Assembly: GCF_932526225.1 (NCBI RefSeq) | Contig: NC_064035.1 | Coordinates: 14,390,566 to 14,454,565, forward strand | Length of the DNA stretch: 64,000 nt | Source of the DNA: Nematostella vectensis | Taxonomy: Eukaryota; Cnidaria; Anthozoa; Actiniaria; Edwardsiidae | Direction of reading: 5' to 3' | In this document: one piece after another, positions 10,719 to 23,900 of the stretch | Numbering within the stretch: position 1 is the first letter of the stretch | How the letters are laid out: every line of letters begins with the position of its first letter | Made by a program: the position numbers and the translations under genes | The notes under the pieces: generated by a model | Told to the model about the DNA's origin: nothing | The model's input: the letters and a program-made list of their open reading frames with translations, nothing else | Database searches by the model: none

Positions 10719-13700
10719 ATGGGCGTCCCAGCCTTCTTTAGATGGCTTTCTCGAAAGTATGCCTCCATAGTGGTCCATTGTGTGGAGGAAAAGGTAAATA
10801 TCACCTTTCGAATGACTGCCCTCTACTAATAAGTAAGTGTTTTATGAATTAGTCGGAAACTTTTGTTCATCCAGTGGCTTTTTGCAGTGCCGAGGTTTTG
10901 TTGACATTCTCTGATCTCGCAAACTGTAGCTATCAGCTTTATAAACCACTAAAGTTACATGCCTTGTTTTACTTTACTAGAATTGCGTCCTGCTATTTTA
11001 TTTAAGTAAATTCATTTAGGTTTTCACACTCATTGTTCTAGTGTCCTAGGATGGGATTCTTATCAAGCAATGCTGGACGATGCAAAAACTGCATCAGAGA
11101 CTTAATACATGACTGATTGTTCAAATGTTCTGTCCTCTAGGCAAAGGAGGTCGATGGTGTGAAATTCCCTGTTGATGCAAGCCAACCTAATCCTAATGAC
11201 TACGAGTTTGACAACTTGTACCTTGATATGAATGGCATCATCCATCCATGTTGTCACCCAGAAAACAAGTATGTGTTACATCAGTTTATACAGTAAATTC
11301 TCCTTATCTGTGCTTGACTCACTTAACCACTCTAATGTAAATGACCATAGCAAATGTGATTACCAATGTGATAGAAGATGGGAAAGTAAATTCAGATTGT
11401 GTAAGAAATAAACTGGAAAGGAACAGTACAGGACAATAGAACAACTTCCTTAAAAGTATTTTTTTTATCAGACCAGCCCCCAAGAACGAGGATGAGATGA
11501 TGGTCGCTATCTTTGAGTATATTGACAGGATCTTCTCTATCGTTCGACCAAGAAAACTATTATACATGGCAATTGATGGTGTGGTAAGCATTTAAGAAAG
11601 CTATTATACTGTACATGGCAATTGATGGGGGGATGTTAGAATCATACTAAAGCATCCACATAGTAAAGTAAGTCTATTACTATCGCTTACTGTAGGCTCC
11701 AAGAGCAAAGATGAACCAGCAGCGATCTCGTCGGTTCAGGGCTTCTAAGGAAACAAGGTAATGTGCTTTTTGACTGAAATATGTTATCTCAGTACAATAA
11801 AATGTTATAGTGTTTTGCATTTGTAACTTGTCACTTGTTAAAGCTTATGTTGTGTTTTCAGGGAGAAAGCTGAAGAGATTAGTAAGATCAGAAGTGACTT
11901 AACTGCAAAAGGCAAGTTGTGTGGAGTTCGTTTGGAGGAACAATATGGTTTATGATGAGAAGGATCATGGCTAAAGCAAAAGCAAACTAATTGAATTTTT
12001 TTATGAAACCATTTCTGTGAGAAAAGTAACTTTAATTATGAAGTCAGTAAACTTTGCTTGTAACACCCATTATTGATAAATTATTGCTACCCAAAAATGA
12101 ATGCTGCCCTCGGAAATGCTACAGCTTGATCATGAGAAATGAAATAAATCATTGTTGCATTTTTTTTAACATAACTGCAATAATGCTACATTTATATAAC
12201 ATAAAATTTGCTGTGTCTATGTATTAACTTACTGTGTCTATATACTATGTCTATAACATACTGACTTGTGCCTCTCTTGTTGAAGGAGCTAGACTTCCAC
12301 CAGAAAAGGAGAAAACTGAGCACTTTGACAGTAATTGCATCACTCCTGTAAGTCCACCTTGTGCAAAAGCCATGCAAGTGTAAAGACCTTGTCAAACATA
12401 CATTTTTCTCTTGCAACTTGCCTCGCAAAATGCACCATGTAACTTGTGATGTTTTTTGCCACTTGAATAAATTTGTGCCAAAAAAAAGTGAGTTTAACTT
12501 TTTGCTCGAATTTGAGGAAAGAAAAACAAGTTGCAAACTGCATGGGACTTGAAATTAATTTTTGCAGGTCAAGTTGCAAGGGAAAAAGCATACTGTATGT
12601 GTTACAAGACTTAAATAAAAAAAAGGAAGCCTTTGAACACAATACAGTAGTACAATTACTTGTAATACTAACAACCATTTCAAAGCATGTTTTATCCAGA
12701 ATTTAATTGTCATTTAGTAAGTACACTATATGTGTTTATGTAAATCACATTTCACATTTATTCAACTTTTAAATAATATATTGCTTGATATATTTTGTTG
12801 AATATTGGCCATTCCATTGACAAATATTTTCTTTTTATAATTTTCCGCTTGCATCTTTTTAGTAATAGCAGGTGCCATTCACCTGGTGCATGTTGTTTAT
12901 TTCCAGGGTACTGAGTTTATGGATAACCTGTCCATCAGTCTGCGCTATTACATTGCCGATCGACTCAACACTGATCCTGGGTGGAGGAATATCAAGGTCC
13001 GCAAAATAACATATACTGTACATTACCCTTGTCTTTTTCAAACTAAAATAATCTATGCAGCAGTGCTGGAAAACGCAAGATTAGTTCCAGTACAGCACAG
13101 TTAAACCAGTCTTTTTGTTTTGAAATGGCTGCGTTTTACCCTCAAGTATCACATTTTGGGGAATGCTACTGTAAGAAAACTGGATCAAACTTAAGGCTAT
13201 AATTTTCTTTTTGGCTCCCTCATTATCAATCAAATCTGTCATTTTTTGTACAGTATGGTTTTAATGCAGTACAGTAAGTCAAAACAGTGACTGAAGTCAG
13301 CCTTTCATACCTTTTCTTGAATGATTTAACACTGCTATTTTATTTGTTTTCACCAGAACATGCAAATGCGCATACGTTATTCAGCACTGTCATATCATGC
13401 TTGCATGCTCTTGATTTTTTATATTTTGATTGACAGGTTATCTTTATTTTGATTGACAGGTTATATTGTCTGATGCAAATGTCCCAGGGGAGGGGGAACA
13501 CAAGATTATGGACTACATCAGAAAACAGAGAGGTTAGTTACTGTATGTACATGCACACTGTAAAAATAGTAAACAATTAATGTGACAATATGGCTATCTA
13601 CTGTACACTATTTGCCTATGATTTGACCTTTCAGGATTACAAAAGTTCAGGATTTTTTTCTGTAGATATATTTTTTCCCATCACCTATGTACAGCAGATC

Positions 13701-14927
13701 TCCCCTAAAAGGGTGCTCGATGCTGGATCTGCTTTTAGGCATCGCCTGAACCTATATATATATATATATTATCATTTATATATATATTATTATTTATATA
13801 TCTATTATATTATCAAAAAATCTTGGAATATATTATGAAATACAATGGAGGACAGCTGTTGGAGATATAATATTATGTACGGTATACAGTATGTTTTTAT
13901 ATATGTAACTTGATGTGTAGAAAAAAAAGGCAAACTACTGTTTTATTTCTACATGCCTGTTTTATGGTTGCTCACTCACTAGACTTCTTAATAAATCTCC
14001 TGATGAGTGGACAACAATGAAACAGGCTTGTAGGGATGAAACAGTATTTTACATGTTTTTTCTGCACATCAAGATATACAGTATCCCATGCATCCATGTA
14101 TCGAGCACTCTTCTATGAACGTCTACACGTTGATATGATTAGGTAATGTAGATGTACATAATTTATATATATAATGCGTGAGTGCAGGCGTTCATATAAC
14201 AGTGCTCAATACATAGGTTTAGAGCGGGATGTATCTTGGTTTTTAGGAAAAAAACACGCGAACTACCGTTTCATCTCTACAAGCCTGTTTCGTGGTTGCC
14301 CACTCATCAGGAGATTTATTAAGAATATATTACTACCATCCCTTATATACTATCTATGTATAAAATTAACATGAAAATAGGGCGTGAAATTTGAATGGCT
14401 GTTATAATGAAATTGAATAGTTCAGCTGTTGCATAACAAGGCTTTGTTCCTGTGGCGGCACGAAGACACTAGCTCGTTACGCTTGTTTAAAGTTGATAGC
14501 TTGGGTTGGCGGATAATGATAAGTTTTTCTTTGAGGCAGAGATTACATCTTTTGCTAGAGCTGTTGTAGGTGGAGTTAGATGACAGGATTTTCCATGAAA
14601 TAAAGTGTTCTATGTTGTTGTCTTTAAGGCTCCATATGTACTTGCTTAGTTCGGTCGAGTTTCTGTGTTTAGCGTGTCTGAATGAGGTGGTGTGGTTTCT
14701 ATATCTTGTCTTGAATTCGTTCTCGGTTAGTCCTACGTAGGTTTCGGAGGTGTTGTTGTCCTTTCTTGTTACAGTTGCTTGGTAGATAACAGATGATTGG
14801 AGGCAGTTTCCGTCAAGGGGGCATGCTTTCTTTTGTCTGCAGTTGCATGTTTTGTTGTTGGCGGTGGCGAGGGAGGTGGGAGCATCTTCGGTTGTTATTG
14901 ATGAGGCGATTATGCGTTTGTTGAGCC

Positions 14928-14993
<66 letters not shown>

Positions 14994-17900
14994 TTGGTTT
15001 GAGAAAAATACAAACTACATAGGTTTCCCTACAGGTCTGTTTCGTGGTTGCCCACTCATCAGGGGATTTAATGAGAATATTCCTACCATCGTATATATAC
15101 TATTAACATTGAAATTTACATAATAATAGACTGATAGTTTTAGCTAAGGCGGCAAGAGGAACAATAGCGAGTTACATAAATATGCAGGGCGGAACGTGTG
15201 AAAAATTGATAGCGCGAAAATTTAACGGTGACGGGATTAACAGTTCTAATTGTTTCGTAGCAGGGCTTTGTTTCTGTGGCGGCACGAGGACACGAGTTCA
15301 TTGCGTTTATTTAGAGTTGATAGTTTGGGTTGGCAGATGATCGTCAGCTTTTCCTTGAGGCAGAGGTTGCAACGCTTAGTGGTACTGTTGTAGGCGGAGT
15401 GGGAAGAAAGAATGCGCCATGAAATAAAGTACTCAATCATGTTGTCCTTGAGAGTCCAGACGTGTTTGCTGAGTTCGGTGGAGTTTCTGTGTTTGGCGTG
15501 TCGGAATGATGCGGTGTGGTTTCTGTACCTGGTCTTGAAGCTGTTTTCAGTGAGCCCGACGTATGTTTCCGAGGTGTTGTTGTCTTTTCGAGTTACGGTA
15601 GCTTGGTAGATAACAGATGTCTGTAGGCAGTTTCCGTCTAGAGGGCAGGTGTCTTTCTGTCGGCAGTTGCATGTCTTGTTGTTGGTAGTGGTAGGGGCGG
15701 AGTTGGCGATCTCGGTGGCCGACGATGCGGTGATGATGCGCTTGTTGTGGTTGTCGATGATCTGTTTGGTGTTGTTCATGCAGCTGTAACTGATTTTGAT
15801 GGTGTTTCTGTTGAAGATTTTACGGAGGTGGTTGTCTTTCGGGAAGTGCTTGTCTATCAGGGTGAGGAATCTGTGGCCGATGTTGGTGCTGGTGTTCTTG
15901 CTGAAGGGCGGGTTGTACCATAGGATGTTGTTGCGTTTGCGGGTTTTTCGGTTGGTTACGGTGTTGGGATCGTAGCGTAGCGTGTAGTTGTATCCGCTAT
16001 CGTCGAGTGCTTTCTGGTAAGGCGGCGCGGTCTGGTCAAAGGAGGCTTGGTCTGAAGATAGGGCAGATAGGCGTCTGTTGATACCAGCAGGGATGTTCTT
16101 GGTGATGGAGGGCGGGTGGTTGCTCTCACGGTGGACATATTGTAGCGAGGAGTTCGGCTTTGTATAAGGCTGGTGTGCATTACGTTTTAGGTCGAGGGTG
16201 ACGTCTAGGAAATTGACAACTTGTTTGTTTGCCTCAATGGTGATTCGGAGTCCGTTGTTGTTGAAGATGCGGCATAGCTCCTTTTTTAGGTTTTCGGTGG
16301 CTCTGGGTGTGGCGTTGGTGATGGCTAGTCCGTCGTCGCGGTAGAGTCCTACGTTCATATTGAGGTCCTGAAGTTGGGAGAGAAGGAAGTTGCCTACAAG
16401 TTCACAGGTTTCTGCGCCATCGAAGCTCCCCATCGTAACATCAAATATCGTGTTGCCTTTCTTCTGCCAGGGTGTTTGGTTGTGGACCAGGAAGGAGCTC
16501 TTGGAGTGGGTTATAATCTCTTTTTCATCAGGGGTGATTTCGTCATAGTTGGAGGCGAAGTCGAGTGCTCTTGATAGTAGGTCTTGGCTGATAGATGGGT
16601 AGAATTCTACAATGTCAAAACAGATGAAGTTGAGTTGGTGTTTGTTTTCGGCAGCCTTGAACCAGTCAATGACGGCTTTAGTGCTTTTCCATTGGTTGAA
16701 GTTTCGTTTCTTTGCAATTACGCTATTGATACGGTCGAGGATCTTTTTGCTGATTTTTCCGATTTCGGGTTTTGTGGGGTTGATGAGTCTGCAGGTAGGT
16801 TTGTTAGCGAAGTTCGGCTTATGGTCTTTGAGAGTTATGAAGGCTTGCTTGTTGGCCGTGGTGTCTATTCTATCGTCTAAATCCAGTTTTGTAGCGATCT
16901 CTTTGTTTTTCTTGTGGACAGATTGCGTTGTTTCGGAGGGTGCTTTTTTGTAGGACTTGTTTATTTCTTTTTCTAGGAGATTCTTGTAGGTAGTTGGCTC
17001 TAGTTTGTAGAAGTTTGTGGTTTTATCTGCGGGAATCAGTAGTTTAGGTTCTTTTTTAATGTTGTCGGTGTCTTCTTTTAGCTTGCCCAGGAAAGGAGTG
17101 TTCAGGTTCTTGAATTTTACTGACTGGATCATTTTTAACATGTCTTCTTCGAACTCTTTCAGTTCTTCTACAGGAGGCGGATTTTTGGTTGAGCGGAATC
17201 CATAGGTTTCTTTGGAGGTCGAGGCGGTGTCTGTGTTTAGGAAGAAGTGTGCTTTCCAGCGCATTCGGCGTAAAAAGTGTTCGGTTTTTTCAATAAGGCG
17301 TTGGAGGTAATCACTGCGAGATGGTAGGGGAATATTCTTCGTTGAGTAGTTGATGTGGAATTTTTCCATAATGAGTAGCCTTAGAGTGCTCAACAAGAAA
17401 AACTTGGAGTCTGGATAAAATGATGGTTGAAGGCTTTCATAGAAAGTGCTCAATACTCGAAAGTAGAGCGGTGTATAGTGTTGGTTTGAGAAAAATACAA
17501 ACTACATAGGTTTCCCTACAGGTCTGTTTCGTGGTTGCCCACTCATCAGGGGATTTAATGAGAATATTCCTACCATCGTATATATACTATTAACGACGAC
17601 GGACTAGCCATCACCAACGCCACACCCAGAGCCACCGAAAACCTAAAAAAGGAGCTATGCCGCATCTTCAACAACAACGGACTCCGAATCACCATTGAGG
17701 CAAACAAACAAGTTGTCAATTTCCTAGACGTCACCCTCGACCTAAAACGTAATGCACACCAGCCTTATACAAAGCCGAACTCCTCGCTACAATATGTCCA
17801 CCGTGAGAGCAACCACCCGCCCTCCATCACCAAGAACATCCCTGCTGGTATCAACAGACGCCTATCTGCCCTATCTTCAGACCAAGCCTCCTTTGACCAA

Positions 17901-20900
17901 ACCGCGCCACCTTACCAGAAAGCACTCGACGATAGCGGATACAACTACACGCTACGCTACGAACCCAACACCGTAACCAACCGTAAAACCCGCAAACGCA
18001 ACAACATCCTATGGTACAACCCGCCCTTCAGCAAGAACACCAGCACCAACATCGGCCACAGATTCCTCACCCTGATAGACAAGCACTTCCCGAAAGACAA
18101 CCACCTCCGTAAAATCTTCAACAGAAACACCATCAAAATCAGTTACAGCTGCATGAACAACACCAAACAGATCATCGACAACCACAACAAGCGCATCATC
18201 ACCGCATCGTCGGCTACCGAGACCGCCAGCTCCGCCCCTACCACTACCAACAACAAGACATGCAACTGCCGACAGAAAGACACCTGCCCTCTAGACGGAA
18301 ACTGCCTACAGACATCTGTTATCTACCAAGCTACCGTAACTCGAAAAGACAACAACACCTCGGAAACATACGTCGGGCTCACTGAAAACAGCTTCAAGAC
18401 CAGGTACAGAAACCACACCGCGTCATTCCGACACGCCAAACACAGAAACTCCACCGAACTCAGCAAACACGTCTGGACTCTCAAGGACAGCATGATTGAG
18501 TACTTTATTTCATGGCGCATTCTTTCTTCCCACTCCGCCTACAACAGTACCACTAAGCGTTGCAACCTCTGCCTCAAGGAAAAGCTGACGATCATCTGCC
18601 AACCCAAACTATCAACTCTAAATAAACGCAATGAACTCGTGTCCTCGTGCCGCAACAGAAACAAAGCCCTGCTACGAAACAATTAGAACTGTTAATCCCG
18701 TCACCGTTAAATTTTCGCGCTATCAATTTTTCACACGTTCCGCACTGTTAGTTTTCGCCCCGCATATTTAATGTAACTCGCTATTGTTCCTCTTACCGCC
18801 TTAGCTAAAACTATCAGTCTATTATTATGTAAATTTCAATGTTAATAGTATATATACGATGGTAGGAATATTCTCATTAAATCCCCTGATGAGTGGGCAA
18901 CCACGAAACAGACCTGTAGGGAAACCTATGTAGTTTGTATTTTTCTCAAACCAACACTATACACCGCTCTACTTTCGAGTATTGAGCACTTTCTATGAAA
19001 GCCTTCAACCATCATTTTATCCAGACTCCAAGTTTTTCTTGTTGAGCACTCTAAGGCTACTCATTATGGAAAAATTCCACATCAACTACTCAACGAAGAA
19101 TATTCCCCTACCATCTCGCAGTGATTACCTCCAACGCCTTATTGAAAAAACCGAACACTTTTTACGCCGAATGCGCTGGAAAGCACACTTCTTCCTAAAC
19201 ACAGACACCGCCTCGACCTCCAAAGAAACCTATGGATTCCGCTCAACCAAAAATCCGCCTCCTGTAGAAGAACTGAAAGAGTTCGAAGAAGACATGTTAA
19301 AAATGATCCAGTCAGTAAAATTCAAGAACCTGAACACTCCTTTCCTGGGCAAGCTAAAAGAAGACACCGACAACATTAAAAAAGAACCTAAACTACTGAT
19401 TCCCGCAGATAAAACCACAAACTTCTACAAACTAGAGCCAACTACCTACAAGAATCTCCTAGAAAAAGAAATAAACAAGTCCTACAAAAAAGCACCCTCC
19501 GAAACAACGCAATCTGTCCACAAGAAAAACAAAGAGATCGCTACAAAACTGGATTTAGACGATAGAATAGACACCACGGCCAACAAGCAAGCCTTCATAA
19601 CTCTCAAAGACCATAAGCCGAACTTCGCTAACAAACCTACCTGCAGACTCATCAACCCCACAAAACCCGAAATCGGAAAAATCCGCAAAAAGATCCTCGA
19701 CCGTATCAATAGCGTAATTGCAAAGAAACGAAACTTCAACCAATGGAAAAGCACTAAAGCCGTCATTGACTGGTTCAAGGCTGCCGAAAACAAACACCAA
19801 CTCAACTTCATCTGTTTTGACATTGTAGAATTCTACCCATCTATCAGCCAAGACCTACTATCAAGAGCACTCGACTTCGCCTCCAACTATGACGAAATCA
19901 CCCCTGATGAAAAAGAGATTATAACCCACTCCAAGAGCTCCTTCCTGGTCCACAACCAAACACCCTGGCAGAAGAAAGGCAACACGATATTTGATGTTAC
20001 GATGGGGAGCTTCGATGGCGCAGAAACCTGTGAACTTGTAGGCAACTTCCTTCTCTCCCAACTTCAGGACCTCAATATGAACGTAGGACTCTACCGCGAC
20101 GACGGACTAGCCATCACCAACGCCACACCCAGAGCCACCGAAAACCTAAAAAAGGAGCTATGCCGCATCTTCAACAACAACGGACTCCGAATCACCATTG
20201 AGGCAAACAAACAAGTTGTCAATTTCCTAGACGTCACCCTCGACCTAAAACGTAATGCACACCAGCCTTATACAAAGCCGAACTCCTCGCTACAATATGT
20301 CCACCGTGAGAGCAACCACCCGCCCTCCATCACCAAGAACATCCCTGCTGGTATCAACAGACGCCTATCTGCCCTATCTTCAGACCAAGCCTCCTTTGAC
20401 CAAACCGCGCCACCTTACCAGAAAGCACTCGACGATAGCGGATACAACTACACGCTACGCCAACCGTAGCCAACCGTAACCAACCGTAACCAACCGTAAA
20501 ACCCGCAAACGCAACAACATCCTATGGTACAACCCGCCCTTCAGCAAGAACACCAGCACCAACATCGGCCACAGATTCCTCACCCTGATAGACAAACACT
20601 GTGTCTGTAATATTGTAATACTTGTACTTTTATGATTACAAAGTGACAGGTCTTTTCTTGTATACCTCCATAATATATTTCATTTGCACTAATATTTCAG
20701 CAAGTCCAGGTCATGACCCTAATACCAGACACTGTCTAAATGGAGCTGACGGTGAGTAGGGTGGAAAGCATAGAAATTTTTATGGTGCTTTTTCTGTACT
20801 CGATCAGTCTCTTTGTATATTATGCACTGTAATAAGTTATAATTATGAATACACCTATTTGAAAAAACGTTGTCAGTGCAAATGGCAAATGGCGATTGAC

Positions 20901-23900
20901 AAATGGGAGTTCTACGACCGAAAGGACCCATGGATCCCAAACTATTTTTCATCCAAATTCCAAAACATATCAATAAAACATATAGCTTTGCAATAAATTT
21001 AATTAATTTATGGTTCTGACATCGCCTGAGTTTATTTACCACCTTTATTTTTACAAATAATCAATATCCATAAGCACCTTACAGTCGTAGAACTGCCATT
21101 TGCAAATGCCATCGCTGTTTGCGCTGACAACCTTTATTGAAGTAGGTGTATAAATGCTGAGTTGAGTGCTTATGAGAGCACAGATACATTGTGGTAGAGT
21201 TGGGTGCTTATGAGAGCACAGATACATTGTGGTAGAGTTGGGTGCTTATGGGAGCGCAGATACATTGTGGTAGAGTTGGGTGCTTATGGGAGCGCATATA
21301 CAGTACCGCTCTCGAACATGTGGACATATGTTCGCGAAATTCGCGAACACCGTTCGCGAAATTCTCGAACAACGTTCGCGAAATTCGCGAACACTGTTCG
21401 CGAAATTCGCGAACAACGTTCGCGAACAGCTGATGTTCGCGAACACAGTGTTCGCGAACAGACCGGGACAAACCGATTGACAAACGGGAACTCGTACCGT
21501 GTAACCGAAGACTTACAGTACTGATACTCACTTAAAATACATACAGGAGTTCTGCAAGCGATTCAAATAAATTGTTCGTGTAAAAGTCAGCTGAGAGCTA
21601 TGGTTATCGTTAAAATCAGAAACAACAAATTCAGTTATAGTCTGATATGCCTTCAGTTCAATTATTTGTAGACGATCAAGACAAGACACTTTTAAGTTTG
21701 AGAAATAAAAACGATAAAGATGGCGGATGAAAGCCAAAGCATGCGAAGGATTCGATCGTGGATTTATGAGGGCAGACACAGGCAAAAAAGTTAGTTAGTT
21801 TATTCTGAAAAGCTTGCCTCGAAGAGGGAAGGAATGTCGATCGCTTGATATTCTTCGAAGATTGTCGAATGTGACAACTGCTAGCGAATACTTTTGAACA
21901 GCGGGAAGCCATTTATTTAACAAAACTTGTATTACACACGGGATAATTAATTTGGGGAAGGAATGCCGATCGCTTGATATTCTTTGATGATTTTCGAATG
22001 TGTGAAAACTGCTAGCGAAGAATTTTGAAATTCTATTTGACAAATACTTGTTATAAACACGGGAGAAGGAATACCGATTGCTTGATATCCTTCGAAGATT
22101 TTCGAATGTGTGAAAACTGCTAGCGAAGAATTTTGAAATTCTATTTGACAAATACTTGTAATAAGCACGGGAGAAGGAATGCCGATCGCTTGATATCCTT
22201 CGAAGATTTTCGAATGTGTGAAAACTGCTAGCGAAGAATTTTGAAATTCTATTTGACAAATACTTATAATAAACACGGGAGAAGGAATGCCGATCGCTTG
22301 ATATCCTTCGAAGATTTTCGAATGTGTGAAAACTGCTAGCGAAGAATTTTGAACATCGGAAAGCCATCTCTTTAACAAAGACTTGTATTAGACACGGGAG
22401 AATAAGTTTGAGGTGGGAATGCCGATCGCTTGATATTCTACAAAACCCGAAAAGAAGACATTTATAGTAGAGCATGTTGTCGCTGACTCACGTATTCGAA
22501 CACAAACGACTACTACTAACAGTTTTCACACATTTCGAAAATCTTCGAAGAATATCAAGCGATCGGCATTCCTTCCTCAAACCAATTCTCCCGTGTCTAA
22601 TACAAGTTTTTGTCAAATAAATGGCTTCCAAGTGTTCAAAAGGATTGGCTAGCAGTTTTCACACAATCGAAAATCTTCGAATAATATCAAGCGATCGGCA
22701 TTCCCTCCTCAAACTAATTCTCCCGTGTTTAGTACAAGTCTTTGCTTTGTCAAATAATGGCTTCCCGCTTTCAAAAGTCTTCGCTAGCAGTTTTCACACA
22801 TTCGAAAATCTTCGAAGAATATCAAGCGATCGATCGGCGTTCCTTCCTCAAACTAATTCTCCTGTGTTTATTGCATGCCTTTGTCAAATAATGGCTTCCC
22901 GCTGTTATTAAGTCTACGCTAGCAGTTTTCACACATTTCGAAAATCTTCGAAGAAAATCAAGCGGTCGGCATTCCCTCCTCAAACTAATTCTCCCGTGTT
23001 TAGTACAAGTCTTTGCTTTGTCAAATAAATGGCTTCCCGCTGTTTAAAAGTATTCGCTAGCAGTTAACACACATTCGAAAATCTTCAAGGAATATCAAGC
23101 GATCGGCATTCATTCCCCAAACTAATTCTCTGTCTAATACAAGTCTTTGTCAAATAAATGGCTTCTCGCTGTTCCAGCTGTTATTAAGCCCTGGATCACA
23201 CGTTACCGTTCGTCAAACCGTTTATTTTGCATCTGTTCGCGAACAGCGTGTTCGCGAACAGTCTATATGTTCGCGAATTTCGCGAAAGTCGTTCGCGAAT
23301 TTCGCGAACAACGTTCGCGAAAGTTTCGCGAACAGTGTCCCTATGTTCGTGAGCGGTACTGTACATTGTGGTAGAGTTGGGTGCTTATGAGAGCACAGAT
23401 ACATTGTGGTAGAGTTGGGTGCTTATGGGAGTGCAGATACATTGTGGTAGAGTTGGGTGCTTATGAGAGCACAGATACATTGTGGTAGAGTTGGGTACTT
23501 ATGAGAGCGCAGATACATTGTGGTAGAGTTGTGTGCTTATGGGAGCGCAGATACATTGTGGTAGAGTTGAGTGCTTATGAGAGCACAGATACATTGTGGT
23601 AGAGTTGGCTTATGGGAGCGCAGATACATTGTGGTAGAGTTGGGTGCTTATGGGAGCACAGATACATTGTGGTAGAGCTAGGTGCTTATGGGAGCGCAGA
23701 TACATTGTGGTAGAGTTGGGTGCTTATGGGAGCGCAGATACATTGTGGTAGAGTTGGCTTATGAGAGCGCAGATACAATGTGGTAGAGTTGGCTTATGGG
23801 AGCGCAGATACATTTTGGTAGAGTTGAGTGCTTATGAGAGCACAGATACATTGTGGTAGAGTTGGCTTATGGGAGCGCAGATACATTGTGGTAGAGTTGG

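Larger units (their letters stand above)
13920..20610. mobile_element. Penelope-like element cluster in XRN2 intron 8
   Basis: Composite insertion filling most of XRN2 intron 8 (13533-20700). From left to right: old terminal-repeat remnants with ribozymes A and B; an older 5'-truncated minus-strand copy (14422-14934); a TA run; a full minus-strand copy between two 117-bp terminal repeats (14991-17594); a 5'-truncated plus-strand copy (17595-18840), a third terminal repeat (18841-18957) and a 3'-truncated plus-strand copy (18982 to about 20600). The two orientations make a palindrome of more than 2 kb. Near identity of the copies indicates very recent activity. Confidence 0.85.

Noticed and set aside
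16374-17205. Plus-strand frames of 62-113 codons opposite the Penelope-like ORF (and their mirror copies at 19230-20061)
   Set aside because: Shadow frames of the reverse transcriptase ORF.
21947-22475. Minus-strand frames of 143-226 codons with a repeated [18 protein letters not shown]-type unit
   Set aside because: Caused by the ~107-bp satellite of the foldback element; the repeat occurs in both orientations and has no splice or start support.
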